A stretch of 64,000 nucleotides of DNA from Marinobacter salexigens (GCF_002806945.1 NZ_NIHC01000003.1:248001-312000); one strand, 5' to 3'; positions 9,078 through 18,525 are shown, counted from the first letter of the stretch. The notes: generated from the sequence alone by a model not told the origin. Made by a program: numbers and translations.

Positions 9078-9681
9078 CGCCGTCCCTCACGTATTCAAAT
9101 CGATCGTGAAGACGGCTAGGGCGGCCCTGCCAGAATTCGATGCGTTCAGGCACAACACGGTAACCACCCCAGAAGCCGGGCAGTGGCACCTCGCCTTCGC
9201 TGAACTTGCGCTTCATTTCGGAGACTTTCTGTTCAAGTAGCCCTCTTGAGGTGATGGCTTTGCTCTGCTCGGAAACCCAGGCACCAATCTGGCTGCCCCT
9301 TGGGCGCGAGGCAAAGTACTTGAGGGATTCGGTTTTACTGACCTTCTCAACCTTGCCTTGAATGCGTACCTGGCGGTTAAGGCCAATCCATGGAAACAAA
9401 AGCGCCGCCTTGGGGTTCTCGCCAATTTCATGAGCCTTTCGGCTTTCATAATTGGTATAGAACACAAAACCGCGGTTATCAAAGTACTTCAGCAGCACCG
9501 TACGTAAATCAGGCGTATTGTCAGCACCTGATGTGGCCAGGGACATAGCGTTGGGCTCGAGAATACCGGCATTGCGTGCGTCTTCGAACCAGCCTTCAAA
9601 TTGCTGCACCGGATCGTTGTTCAGCGCCTCGCGATCGAGGCCCTCACTTTCAAAATCGCGACGCATATCGCTGATGTCCAT
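9046..9681 (-). CDS. pdxH: Pyridoxamine 5'-phosphate oxidase
   Basis: PdxH oxidises pyridoxine or pyridoxamine 5'-phosphate to PLP with FMN and oxygen. The 211-residue protein carries the family blocks: TVLLKYFDNRGFVFYTNYES, SRKAHEIGENPKAALLFPW, RQVRIQGKVEKVS, SRPRGSQIGAWVS, and the C-terminal ending RIEFWQGRPSRLHDRFEY with the final GWLIKRLQP. Length fits. It is the first gene of a minus-strand run pdxH-PPTase-tag and is divergent from the AsmA-like gene across about 200 bases in which I see no further gene. Confidence 0.96.
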   Translation of the reverse strand: MDISDMRRDFESEGLDREALNNDPVQQFEGWFEDARNAGILEPNAMSLATSGADNTPDLRTVLLKYFDNRGFVFYTNYESRKAHEIGENPKAALLFPWIGLNRQVRIQGKVEKVSKTESLKYFASRPRGSQIGAWVSEQSKAITSRGLLEQKVSEMKRKFSEGEVPLPGFWGGYRVVPERIEFWQGRPSRLHDRFEYVRDGDGWLIKRLQP

Positions 9682-9881
9682 AAAGGCCTGCCCTCATACA
9701 CTGAAGTTAAAAAAGATGTATCTAAAAGAGAATATTAATCAAGCTGAATACGAGCTTTCAGGATATAGAGTTCAGTTTCATCTGTCAGCGGTTGCTGCAC
9801 AGTGGCTGACAAACAGGTGTCCACCCGACTATCCTTGTGGAAAGGTTTTCCTCGAACTTCATAGTCGCTAAGGAGATATCC

Positions 9882-12722
9882 GTGGCTGAAAGCCGTCAGC
9901 GCAGTCGCCTTCCCAGAAACCTGGTCATCGGCGTGCTCATACTCATCGTGTTATATAGCCTGGCCGGATTTCTGGTGCTGCCCTGGTGGTTGAAGCGTGC
10001 CTTGCCCGACCAACTGGTGCAGCAAATGGGCTGGCAGACGGATATTGGCGAGATTAACAGCAACCCGTTTGCTTTGAGCATAGAAGCTCTGAATCTGTCG
10101 GCCCAAGATAATAATAGCGAAAAGGTCGTAGGGTTTGATCGCCTGTATATCAACCTGAGTTTCTTTGAGTTGATTCGCGGCATTGTCGGATTTGAAGCGA
10201 TTGAGCTGGATGAGCCATACATCCGGTTGGATTTGCTTGACGATTACAGCGTGAACTTCGCCCGTGATTTCCAGTCTGCCAGCGCACGACAAGATGGCCA
10301 GCTTGCAGAGCCCGCTGAGCCAGAGGAAAGCCAGTCGCCACCCTCTCTGTATCTGCAGCAGTTCACCATAAACGGGGGCGAGTTGTTGTTTCGGGATTTC
10401 ACTCAGCCGGATATGGCCGAGTTTCGCATTAGGCCTCTGGATCTTACCCTGAGCGATCTGGCTACCTGGCAGCGGGATGATCGCAACAGCGACTATCACC
10501 TGCAGGCAGCCATAGGTGACCAGACGATTGAGTGGCAGGGCAACCTGAGTGTTACACCGCTTTATTCGAATGGGAATCTCGCCATTTCAGGGGTCGACCA
10601 CAAAACCCTTGGGCACTTTCTTGCCCCTTACCTGCCCTACGGTTTGCTCGGCGGCAAAGTTACCGTGGGTTCCGATTACGAGTTGCAGACCGGGGAAAGG
10701 CTGCAACTTGTCACGACCAATGGCCGGGTGCTGGTGGAAAACCTGGCGGTTGCGCCAAATAAACAGGCTGAACAGGCCCGGCTGAGCACCGCTTCAATCG
10801 CCATCGACGATATTGGTTTTGATCTATGGGCCCGGGAAGCCCAGGTTGGAAAAGTCTCCTTGGCGCAGCCTGATGTTGCACTGGCGCGAAACAACGGCGG
10901 AGAGATTGACTGGATTGCTTCGCTTGCCGAGTTTTCCAAAGAGAGTGAGGCGGACAGCGAGCAAAAGGGCCCCGAGCCCGGCGCGCCCGCACCTGCGGAA
11001 ACCCAGCAACCGTTTCGGTGGTCCCTTGCGGGCATTGATGTGTCTGAAGGCCGAGTGCTTTGGCAGGATCAACAGCCTGGATCGCCGGCAGAGCTCGTAC
11101 TTGAACCACTATCGTTATCTATCGGCAGCATTAACAGTGCCATGGAAGATCAGGTGTCCTATGAGCTACAGGCTGCTCTTGGCAGTGGTGGCAAGCTTTC
11201 TGTCAGGGGCCAGTTAACACCTCAGCCTTTCACATTGGAAGCCGCCATCTCAGGCTCAGGCATTCTGCTGGCGGCCTTTGAGCCCTATTTGCAGGAGTCA
11301 GCCAATCTTGCCATTGCAGGCGGTACGCTGGGGCTGGATGGAAATCTGGATCTGGATAGCCAGCAGGAACCTTTAACCGGCACTTTCAGTGGCAATGCTG
11401 AGGTTTCCGGGTTGAATCTGCAATTGCCGGGCAGCAATGAACGCCTTGTGTCATGGCAGACGCTGCGCCTGACCCCCATTGAGTATAATGTGCACCCGGC
11501 TCGGCTGGAAATTGGCACGGTGACGCTGGCTGAGCCGGCGATTAATCTGGTGCGCAACCCGGATAACATTCATAACGTGGAACAAATCAGCCTCGATTCC
11601 AAGACCGGTGATGCTGCTGAGCCAGCTCAGCAGGAATCCACTGATGAGGCAGGTTTTATCTTCCGCATCGGCCAGCTGATGATTGAACAAGGCGCGCTCG
11701 ATTACACGGATCGTACTTTGGACCCGGCGTTTACAACCTCCATCGACCGGCTCAGCGGGACGGTTTCCGGCCTTAGTAACGTGGCGCCGCAGCAGGGTAA
11801 GGTCGCCCTGAAAGGGCGAGTAGGAAGCAGTGCCAGCATTGAGTTTGACGGCACAATCGGCACCCTGGGGGCTGAAGAAACCAACAATCTCACTTTGGTG
11901 ATGAAAAACCTCTCCTTGCCTGCCCTTACGCCTTATTTGGGGCGGTATCTGGGCTATAGCATCGACAGTGGCAAGCTGGAACTGGATCTTGATTATGAGA
12001 TTACCGGCAGCCAGATAAAAGCCTCGAACCGGGTGGTTATGGACCGTCTTGGGCTGGGACAGGCCATTGCCAGTGAGGAAGCCATTAATGCTCCGGTGAA
12101 ACTGGGTCTGGCGCTGCTGCGGGACAGCAACGGTGTTATTGAAGTGGACCTGCCCATCAGTGGCGATATGGACAGCCCGGATTTCAGAGTGGGTCAGGTG
12201 GTGATGCGCGCCTTTGTGAATTTATTGGCAAAAGCAGCCACATCGCCGTTCAGTGTGCTTGGCTCCATTGCTGAGCTTGCCGGCTTGAGTGGCGAAGAAC
12301 TGGGGCAAGTGGGTTTCGAACCGGGCACTACCAAGCTGGTACCGGGGGAGGCGGAGAAGCTGGCAACTCTTGGAGAAGCCCTGCTTGATCGCCCGAATTT
12401 GCTGCTGAACATTCGCGGTGGTGTTTCACCGGATGCCGACGGGCTGGCGCTTCTGCGTGATGAAATGGCGGCAAGCCAGAGCGAAGAGTTGACCGAGGAA
12501 GCCTGGAATGAGGCCCGCGAGGCGTATCTTGCAGGCGAGCGATCACTGGCACCTGAGGCGCTGAATAATCTCGCCAGTGCCCGTGGCAGTGCGCTGATGG
12601 ATATACTGCGTGATACTCACAATGTGTCGGCCAAGCAGCTCTTTATGCTCGAACCCTCCCGCGATGCGACGGTGTCGGAAGATGGCAAGGTTATTGTAGG
12701 GTTTACGCTGGATGCCCGCTAA
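9882..12722 (+). CDS. AsmA-like DUF748 envelope protein
   Basis: A 946-residue protein with one N-terminal membrane anchor (residues about 13-33) and a long periplasmic beta-rich region of the AsmA/DUF748 type. Repeated blocks such as FDRLYINLSFFELIRGIVGF and VHPARLEIGTVTLAEPAINL are typical. Such proteins belong to the bridge-like lipid transport superfamily and are implicated in envelope lipid balance. Near the end, FEPGTTKLVPGEAEKLATLG resembles the start of an OmpA-like peptidoglycan domain, as often seen in DUF748 proteins. I chose the GTG at 9882 because AAGGAG sits six bases upstream; an upstream ATG at 9837 lacks a good site. The exact lipid role is not known. Confidence 0.85.
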   Translation: MAESRQRSRLPRNLVIGVLILIVLYSLAGFLVLPWWLKRALPDQLVQQMGWQTDIGEINSNPFALSIEALNLSAQDNNSEKVVGFDRLYINLSFFELIRGIVGFEAIELDEPYIRLDLLDDYSVNFARDFQSASARQDGQLAEPAEPEESQSPPSLYLQQFTINGGELLFRDFTQPDMAEFRIRPLDLTLSDLATWQRDDRNSDYHLQAAIGDQTIEWQGNLSVTPLYSNGNLAISGVDHKTLGHFLAPYLPYGLLGGKVTVGSDYELQTGERLQLVTTNGRVLVENLAVAPNKQAEQARLSTASIAIDDIGFDLWAREAQVGKVSLAQPDVALARNNGGEIDWIASLAEFSKESEADSEQKGPEPGAPAPAETQQPFRWSLAGIDVSEGRVLWQDQQPGSPAELVLEPLSLSIGSINSAMEDQVSYELQAALGSGGKLSVRGQLTPQPFTLEAAISGSGILLAAFEPYLQESANLAIAGGTLGLDGNLDLDSQQEPLTGTFSGNAEVSGLNLQLPGSNERLVSWQTLRLTPIEYNVHPARLEIGTVTLAEPAINLVRNPDNIHNVEQISLDSKTGDAAEPAQQESTDEAGFIFRIGQLMIEQGALDYTDRTLDPAFTTSIDRLSGTVSGLSNVAPQQGKVALKGRVGSSASIEFDGTIGTLGAEETNNLTLVMKNLSLPALTPYLGRYLGYSIDSGKLELDLDYEITGSQIKASNRVVMDRLGLGQAIASEEAINAPVKLGLALLRDSNGVIEVDLPISGDMDSPDFRVGQVVMRAFVNLLAKAATSPFSVLGSIAELAGLSGEELGQVGFEPGTTKLVPGEAEKLATLGEALLDRPNLLLNIRGGVSPDADGLALLRDEMAASQSEELTEEAWNEAREAYLAGERSLAPEALNNLASARGSALMDILRDTHNVSAKQLFMLEPSRDATVSEDGKVIVGFTLDAR

Positions 12723-12766
12723 GGCGCGTATAAATTACACAATAGTATTCAAAAGGAACACGGCGC

Positions 12767-13360
12767 GTGCCCAAGGCTAGCAGTCATTTTTTTGCTTACG
12801 TTTCCCGCCTGCGCTGGATCAAGCGTTGGGGATTGATGCGCAATGCCATCGAAGAAAATGTCGCAACCCATTCATGGGAAGTGGCCACCCTGGCCCATGC
12901 CTTGGCGCTGATTCGCAATCGCCACTTCGGTGGGCGTGTGAATGCCGACAAGCTTGCCGCTGCGGCGCTGTACCACGATGCCACAGAGGTTATAACCGGG
13001 GATATGCCCACGCCCGTAAAGTACCACTCCCAGGTTATGCGGGAAGCCTTTGGTGACATTGAGCATAAAGCGGAAGCGGAGCTTTTGGCATTGTTGCCGC
13101 AGGACTTGCGCGAGGACTTTGCGCCTTACCTTCAGGAGTCTCAATTACCAGATGAGGATCGTGAGCTGATCAAGGCAGCAGACCGCTTGTCGGCTTGGCT
13201 GAAGTGTCAGGCAGAAGTGCGTGCGGGTAACCGTGAATTTGAGCCGGCGGAGAAGCAGATTCGGCAAAGACTTATGCAGGAAGGCTTGCCAGAGGTGATG
13301 TACTTTATGGAGGTGTTTGCACCCAGTTATGAAGAGCCGCTGGACAACCTGCTGGGCTGA
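12767..13360 (+). CDS. yfbR: 5'-deoxynucleotidase YfbR (HD domain)
   Basis: YfbR dephosphorylates deoxyribonucleoside 5'-monophosphates. The 197-residue HD-domain protein has the metal ligands in ATHSWEVATLAHAL, YHDATEVITGDMPTPVKY and the late Asp of KAADRLSAWLKC. The start is GTG at 12767 with AAGGA ten bases upstream. The last codons lie inside a strong terminator stem. The gene is 44 bases downstream of the AsmA-like gene and may be cotranscribed with it. Confidence 0.93.
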   Translation: MPKASSHFFAYVSRLRWIKRWGLMRNAIEENVATHSWEVATLAHALALIRNRHFGGRVNADKLAAAALYHDATEVITGDMPTPVKYHSQVMREAFGDIEHKAEAELLALLPQDLREDFAPYLQESQLPDEDRELIKAADRLSAWLKCQAEVRAGNREFEPAEKQIRQRLMQEGLPEVMYFMEVFAPSYEEPLDNLLG

Positions 13361-13376
13361 ACCCAGCAGGTTGTCC
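13342..13376. terminator. Terminator hairpin overlapping the end of yfbR
   Basis: GGACAACCTGCTGGG (13342-13356) pairs perfectly with CCCAGCAGGTTGTCC (13362-13376) around a CTGAA loop that contains the yfbR stop codon. It separates yfbR from the convergent SPFH gene. There is no long T-tract. Confidence 0.65.
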
Positions 13377-13393
13377 GTTCCTGTGCCAGAGAA

Positions 13394-14428
13394 TCAGGCG
13401 TTGCTGGCGCCGCCTACCAAACCACCGCGCAGACCATCCTTTTGCAGCGACTGGCGAACCACGTCTTCCGGGCTTCCGGCCAGTTCCCGGAACATACCCA
13501 TAGAGCCCAATAGAGCAGACGACTCGTAGGGCACAAATACCCGCTCGCCGTCTTTTGCCATGTTTGGCAGTACCTTGATGTAGCTTTGCCCCAGCAGATA
13601 GCCGATAACCGTCTGCTTGTTTTCTTCCGACTCGCCCATGGCACTCAGTACCAGGCGTATGGATTCCTGTTCGCCCTGAGCACGCAAAATGGCAGACTGT
13701 TTGTCACCTTCGGCATTGAGAATGGCGGATTCCCGTTCACCCTGGGCCATGGCGATGGCGGCTGTTTTCTCACCCTCAGCTTCGGTAACCGTAGCCCGGC
13801 GCTTACGCTCTGCGGCCATTTGCAGGCGCATGGCCTCTTCCACTTCTTCCGGCATGCTGATGTCCTGAACTTCCACCCGCGTCAGCTTTACACCCCATTT
13901 GGAGGCAGGTTCTTCCATTTCGGCCTGAATGGCGTTGTTCACTTCAGCGCGGGATTCAAACAGTTTATCCAGCTCCATCTTGCCCACCACCGAACGCAGG
14001 GTGGTTTTTGCCAGCACTTCAACGGCCTGGCTCATGTTAGCCACTTCGTACACAGCACGGCGGGGATCAATAATCTGGTAGTAGAGCGCACCGTTGATTT
14101 TTACAGTTACGTTGTCGGTGGTCACCACCGGCTGCCCCGGGAAGTCCATGACGGTTTCCCGGCGATCGATGCGGATTTCATCGGTGGTCATGGGGTGATA
14201 TTCGTCGCCCATGCGCATGTAACGAATCATGGTGATGGGGCGGGGCCGTTCGATGAACGGAATAATGATGTTTACGCCGCTTTCCAGAACGCGGTTGAAC
14301 GAACCCAGGCGCTCAATCACGATGACTTCGGATTGCCGCACAATCACCAAGCCTTTGGCGATGATAAAAATACCAATAGCGACAACAATCAGGCTGATGA
14401 TCAGCCCCGGTGTGATAAACGATTCCAT
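13394..14428 (-). CDS. SPFH/band 7 membrane protein (stomatin/QmcA-like)
   Basis: A 344-residue stomatin-like protein with an N-terminal membrane segment (about residues 8-28) and a band 7 domain: VIVERLGSFNRVLESGVNII, TVKINGALYYQIIDPRRAVY, and a long Ala/Glu-rich coiled coil around residues 200-260. Such proteins form oligomeric membrane microdomains and often scaffold proteases. AAGGA lies eight bases before the ATG at 14428. The NfeD partner ends two bases upstream, the classic NfeD-SPFH operon pairing. Confidence 0.92.
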   Translation of the reverse strand: MESFITPGLIISLIVVAIGIFIIAKGLVIVRQSEVIVIERLGSFNRVLESGVNIIIPFIERPRPITMIRYMRMGDEYHPMTTDEIRIDRRETVMDFPGQPVVTTDNVTVKINGALYYQIIDPRRAVYEVANMSQAVEVLAKTTLRSVVGKMELDKLFESRAEVNNAIQAEMEEPASKWGVKLTRVEVQDISMPEEVEEAMRLQMAAERKRRATVTEAEGEKTAAIAMAQGERESAILNAEGDKQSAILRAQGEQESIRLVLSAMGESEENKQTVIGYLLGQSYIKVLPNMAKDGERVFVPYESSALLGSMGMFRELAGSPEDVVRQSLQKDGLRGGLVGGASNA

Positions 14429-14430
14429 GC

Positions 14431-14889
14431 TTACTGTTCCTTGTGTGTAACTGTGTTGACGATGGCAGTGGTGCCATCAAACTGTCTGAAAATAACCTCG
14501 GTTCCCTCCGGGAAATCGGTGGCGCCGGTAGTGTCGTCTCTCAGGCGGTAAAAGTCGCCGTTGATTTTGATGCCGGTGGCGCTATCAAAATCCCGCTTAA
14601 GGGTGCGATAACGCTGGCCCTGCTCCACACCGGTTCCGGTGGTTCCGTAGGCTACGCCCCTGGGCGAAAACCGCGGGCGAATCCAGCGAATCGCAATCGG
14701 TACCAGTAGGCCCGAAAATATGCCCATGCCAGCCAGTTGCCATTCGAACGACATGCCAACGTAAGCCAGTAAGGCTGTCAGAGCAGCCGCTATAGCCAGC
14801 GCCAGCAGCAGAAAGATGCCGTAAGCCAACTCGGCCAGGCCCAGTGCGAGAGCCAGAATCAGCCAGAAATGTGTAAGGCTCCATTCCAT
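14431..14889 (-). CDS. NfeD family membrane protein
   Basis: A 152-residue short NfeD protein: three closely spaced membrane segments in the first 75 residues, then a small OB-fold domain ending in TEVIFRQFDGTTAIVNTV. It partners the downstream SPFH protein. I placed the start at the ATG at 14889 (MEWSLTHFW), directly before the first membrane helix; the open frame further upstream encodes a low-complexity Ser/Ala/Pro leader unlike the family. The long-form protease domain of some NfeD proteins is absent. Confidence 0.88.
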   Translation of the reverse strand: MEWSLTHFWLILALALGLAELAYGIFLLLALAIAAALTALLAYVGMSFEWQLAGMGIFSGLLVPIAIRWIRPRFSPRGVAYGTTGTGVEQGQRYRTLKRDFDSATGIKINGDFYRLRDDTTGATDFPEGTEVIFRQFDGTTAIVNTVTHKEQ

Positions 14890-15088
14890 ACAGAAAATCC
14901 GCAGGTTCAGGGTTAAAGAAATCCGCGAGGTGGAACTCCCGGGAGGTGGATTGTACCCAAAAGCCATGCCTGAGTCCGAGTGGCCTTGGCGTCGTGTAAT
15001 GCAGAAATTAAAGGCGATATGCTGATCAGAGGCAGTTGATAGAGTATCTTCTTTAATCAGCACACCACATAACAAGAGACAAGTGCCC

Positions 15089-15904
15089 ATGAAAGTTCTG
15101 AAAAACAAGGTAGCGGTAGTGACGGGAGCAGGGTCCGGTATCGGTCGCGCACTCGCCAAAGCACTGGCATCGCGGGGCTGCAGGCTGGCGCTCTCTGATG
15201 TTAACGAGGAGGGGCTTGCAGAAACGGCTGCGGAAATTACAGGCACGCCGGTCAGAACCTACCGTCTGGATGTGAGCGACAGAAACGCTATCTACGCCCA
15301 TGCAGAGGAAGTGGCAAAGGACTTTGGCCAGGTTAATCTGATTATCAACAATGCGGGCGTGGCACTTTCTGCAACCGTGAGAGAGATGACCGACGCGGAT
15401 TTTGACTGGATCATGAGTATCAACTTCTGGGGCGTGACCCACGGCACCCGAGCCTTCCTGCCTCACCTGATCGCCTCTGGTGATGGCCATGTGGTGAATA
15501 TCTCCAGTGTGTTTGGGCTGATCGGAGTGCCTACCCAAAGCGCCTATAATGCGGCCAAATTTGCGGTGCGCGGTTTTACTGAATCGCTGCGCCAGGAAAT
15601 GAAGCTGGAAAAACAACCCGTTGCTGTTAGTTGTGTACATCCGGGCGGCATTCGTACCAACATTGCCAACTCGGCGCGCACCAGCAAGCCAAAAAGTGCG
15701 GAAGAACTACGCAAAGGTTTTGATAAACTGGCCATGACCACGCCGGAAAAGGCCGCTGAGATCATTGTGAAAGGCATTCTCAAAAACGAATCCCGCATTC
15801 TTGTAGGAACAGATGCTTGGGGGATTGATGCCATTAATCGCCTGTTGGGTTCAGCTTACCAGCCTTTGCTAGAGCGTTTAGCCGGCAAAACGTTGTATCG
15901 CTGA
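15089..15904 (+). CDS. Short-chain dehydrogenase/reductase
   Basis: A 271-residue classical SDR. TGAGSGIGRALA is the dinucleotide-binding glycine motif, NNAGVA the structural NNAG motif, and the catalytic set is Ser in NISSVFG with Tyr and Lys in YNAAKFAV. DVSD and Arg/Asp pattern do not settle NAD versus NADP. SDRs of this form in oil- and wax-ester-metabolising bacteria often act on fatty acyl or sterol-like substrates, but the substrate is not readable. ATG 15089 is preferred over an in-frame GTG two codons earlier because of AAGAG spacing. Confidence 0.85.
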   Translation: MKVLKNKVAVVTGAGSGIGRALAKALASRGCRLALSDVNEEGLAETAAEITGTPVRTYRLDVSDRNAIYAHAEEVAKDFGQVNLIINNAGVALSATVREMTDADFDWIMSINFWGVTHGTRAFLPHLIASGDGHVVNISSVFGLIGVPTQSAYNAAKFAVRGFTESLRQEMKLEKQPVAVSCVHPGGIRTNIANSARTSKPKSAEELRKGFDKLAMTTPEKAAEIIVKGILKNESRILVGTDAWGIDAINRLLGSAYQPLLERLAGKTLYR

Positions 15905-15937
15905 CCAACTCTATAACGCAAGGAATCGCCTCGCTCT

Positions 15938-16714
15938 ATGTGTGAATTACTGGCTATGAGTGCCAATACACCCACCGATCTCTGCTTCAGCTTTACCGGG
16001 CTGACCCGCAGAGGCGGCGACACCGGCCCCCATAAGGATGGCTGGGGTGTGGCTTTTTATGAAGGCAAAGGCGTGCGGGCCTTCCATGATGTGGATGCCA
16101 GCTCAAACTCACGGCTTGCTGAGGTGGTTCAGACCCACCCTATCAAAAGCGAAGTGGCTATTTGCCACATTCGTCAGGCCAATGTGGGGGAGGTCTGCCT
16201 GGCGAACACCCATCCGTTCAAGCGTGAACTTTGGGGGCGCTACTGGGTGTTTGCCCACAATGGGCAGCTATCTGACTTCCGGCCTACCCCGGGTTTTTAT
16301 GAACCGGTAGGCAACACTGATAGTGAGGCGCTATTTTGTGAAATGCTCAACCACCTGCGAAAACACTGTGATCGAAATGACTCGGCAGAGGTTATTACAA
16401 AACAGTTGGTTGAGCTCTCGAAAACGTTTGCGGGGCAAGGCGTTTTCAACCTTTTGCTGAGCAACGGCGACTGGCTGTTCACCTACTGCACCACCAAAAT
16501 GGCCAGCATTACTCGCCGCGCGCCATTCGGCCCGGCAAGGTTGAAAGATGCAGATGTTATAGTGGATTTCGAGTCTGAAACCACGCCAAACGATATCGTC
16601 AGCGTTATCGTAACCGAACCACTGACCAGCGATGAGGAATGGGATGTTTATCAGCCCGGTGAGTGGCGGTTGTGGCGCAAGGGTATTGTGGATGCGAAAG
16701 GCGTAGCACTATGA
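15938..16714 (+). CDS. Class II glutamine amidotransferase (YafJ-like)
   Basis: A 258-residue N-terminal-nucleophile glutamine amidotransferase domain protein. The start MCELLAMS fixes Cys2 as the nucleophile after Met removal. HKDGWGVAFY, CHIRQAN, NTHPF and VFAHNGQLSDF are family blocks including the glutamine-binding Arg and the oxyanion Asn-Gly. No synthetase domain is fused. E. coli YafJ is the likely relative; its acceptor is unknown. The gene follows the SDR by 33 bases. Confidence 0.88.
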   Translation: MCELLAMSANTPTDLCFSFTGLTRRGGDTGPHKDGWGVAFYEGKGVRAFHDVDASSNSRLAEVVQTHPIKSEVAICHIRQANVGEVCLANTHPFKRELWGRYWVFAHNGQLSDFRPTPGFYEPVGNTDSEALFCEMLNHLRKHCDRNDSAEVITKQLVELSKTFAGQGVFNLLLSNGDWLFTYCTTKMASITRRAPFGPARLKDADVIVDFESETTPNDIVSVIVTEPLTSDEEWDVYQPGEWRLWRKGIVDAKGVAL

Positions 16715-16742
16715 TTGTTAATCAATGGTTAGCGGAGAAGTC

Positions 16743-17150
16743 ATGATTACCCGGCCTGATACGCACAGCAAATTACTGGGATACCTGCTCTGGATTTTTG
16801 GATTTCTGGGCTCCCACCGCTTCTACTACGGCAAACCCATTACCGGAACCATCTGGTTCTTTACCTTTGGTCTGTTTCTCATCGGCTGGATTATCGACTT
16901 CTTCCTCATTCCCTCCATGGACGAACAGGCCGACAACCGGTTCCGTGAAGGCGAAGTGAACTACAACCTCGGCTGGTTGCTACTCACCTTCACCGGCGTA
17001 TTTGGCTTGCACAGAATGTACATGGGCAAATGGATCAGCGGCATTATTTACCTGCTGACCGGCGGCCTGTTCCTGATTGGCGTGCTTTACGACTTCTGGA
17101 CCTTGAACGAGCAGATCTCCGAGCGTAATCGCGAAGCGAAGTTTAACTAG
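16743..17150 (+). CDS. TM2 domain membrane protein
   Basis: A 135-residue protein with two copies of the TM2 unit (two helices joined by a short turn): GFLGSHRFYYGKPITGTIW then LIGWIIDFFLIP, and FGLHRMYMGKWISGIIY then FLIGVLYDFWTL. I chose ATG 16743, with GGAG five bases upstream, over an in-frame ATG at 16725. It follows the amidotransferase by 28 bases. No specific function is known for bacterial TM2 proteins. Its last eight bases overlap the convergent wax ester synthase gene. Confidence 0.88.
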   Translation: MITRPDTHSKLLGYLLWIFGFLGSHRFYYGKPITGTIWFFTFGLFLIGWIIDFFLIPSMDEQADNRFREGEVNYNLGWLLLTFTGVFGLHRMYMGKWISGIIYLLTGGLFLIGVLYDFWTLNEQISERNREAKFN

Positions 17151-18525
17151 CCATGTCCTGCTCCAACTCCACCAGCCCCTCCTCCAGATAGTCCAGCATG
17201 CGCTGGAGGCTAGGTAAGGTGCGGCGGCAGCCTATCAAACCAAACTCGACCTGGTCGTTGTAGCTGGTCACGGTCATATTCAGTGCCAGGCGATCCATGG
17301 CAATCGACACAGGGTACATGCCCTCCAGCCTGGCACCGTTCCAGTAACGGGTTTCTTTTGGCCCTGGCACATTGGATATAACCACGTTGAATGTTTGCCA
17401 CTTCGGGGCCATGCCGGTCAGCAAATTAAATGCTGCGGGCGCCAGGGTCAGAGCCGTGTAGTTGAGAATTTCTTCAGGCGACATGTCGGCGTAGCGTTCT
17501 TTTGCTTCTTGCATGCCCCGATTAATCTTCCTGAGCCGGTTGCCTGCGTGGCTTTCATCTGTGTGCAGGTTGGCCAGAATAACGCCTACCTGGTTGCCTT
17601 CCGTTTTCTCCTCACCAGGGGGCTGATATTTGCGCAGTGATACCGGAACCATCGCAATCAACGGCTTGTCTGGCAGTGCGTCCAGATTCATAAGGTAGGT
17701 ACGCAAAGCACTGGCACACATGGCGGTAACCACATCGTTCACAGTGGCGTTGTACCCATGGCAAACGGCTTTTATGCGCTTGAGACACCAGGATTGCGCC
17801 GCGAATCGGCGGGAACCAGTAATTTTTCGATTCAGAATGCTTCGCGGAGCATGAAACATGGAATTGTAGGCTGGGTCTTTGCGGGCCTTGTTTACAGAAC
17901 GCAGTAACTCCCGAGCGACTGTCGGCAAAGTCCCAAGCTGCTTGCCCGACGCTCCCAGTAAATGGCTGATACTCTGCCAGAGAGACGGGCTGCTTCTGTC
18001 CCCGCCTCGCCCTTGCCGCACAGACATATCCCAAACGGGTGGCATGTTGCGTTTTGATGGGTCCGTAGACAACATTCTCTGAGTCATTCGCATGGCGGAA
18101 ATACCATCCACAAGGGAATGGTGCACTTTCACGTAAACCGCAAACTGCCTGTCTCCAAGCCCCTCAATAAGGTGGAACTCCCATAAGGGTCGCTCTCGAT
18201 CCATCAAGTGCGAATGCTCGGCAGAAACAAAGGCAAGCAACTCACGGATGCGGCCGGGTGTCGGCAAGGCTTCAAAGCGGAAATGGTGCTCCAGATCCAG
18301 ATAATCATCGTGCACCCACACAGGTTGTGCTAAACGACTGTCCAGGCGCTGGTTGAAAGGTGGCGTTACTTGTGTGTCTTTTCGAAGTTGCTCAGCAAGC
18401 CGTGCTACGTAATCATCAGGCGCATCGTCAGGAAAGGAAAAAATCTGCAGACCGCCTACGTGCATGGGTTGTTGGCGCTTTTCCAGCCAGAGAAAGAGCT
18501 GATCTGTAGGGCTGAGCGGCTTCAC
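17143..18525 (-). CDS. Wax ester synthase/diacylglycerol acyltransferase (WS/DGAT)
   Basis: A 460-residue bifunctional acyltransferase that joins fatty acyl-CoA to a fatty alcohol (wax ester) or diacylglycerol (triacylglycerol). VHHSLVDGISAMR contains the HHxxxDG active-site motif near residue 140; TVNDVVTAMCASALR and FNVVISNVPGP are the family's ND and NVPGP blocks. From memory the protein is closely similar throughout to the characterised WS1 of Marinobacter hydrocarbonoclasticus. The start is GTG at 18525 with AGAGGA eight bases upstream. Function in storage lipid synthesis under nitrogen limitation is expected. It is monocistronic as far as seen. Confidence 0.95.
   Translation of the reverse strand: MKPLSPTDQLFLWLEKRQQPMHVGGLQIFSFPDDAPDDYVARLAEQLRKDTQVTPPFNQRLDSRLAQPVWVHDDYLDLEHHFRFEALPTPGRIRELLAFVSAEHSHLMDRERPLWEFHLIEGLGDRQFAVYVKVHHSLVDGISAMRMTQRMLSTDPSKRNMPPVWDMSVRQGRGGDRSSPSLWQSISHLLGASGKQLGTLPTVARELLRSVNKARKDPAYNSMFHAPRSILNRKITGSRRFAAQSWCLKRIKAVCHGYNATVNDVVTAMCASALRTYLMNLDALPDKPLIAMVPVSLRKYQPPGEEKTEGNQVGVILANLHTDESHAGNRLRKINRGMQEAKERYADMSPEEILNYTALTLAPAAFNLLTGMAPKWQTFNVVISNVPGPKETRYWNGARLEGMYPVSIAMDRLALNMTVTSYNDQVEFGLIGCRRTLPSLQRMLDYLEEGLVELEQDMAS

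Noticed and set aside
13586..14551. 321-codon plus-strand frame antisense to the SPFH and NfeD genes
   Set aside because: His/Phe/Gly-rich shadow composition; the minus-strand pair is well supported.
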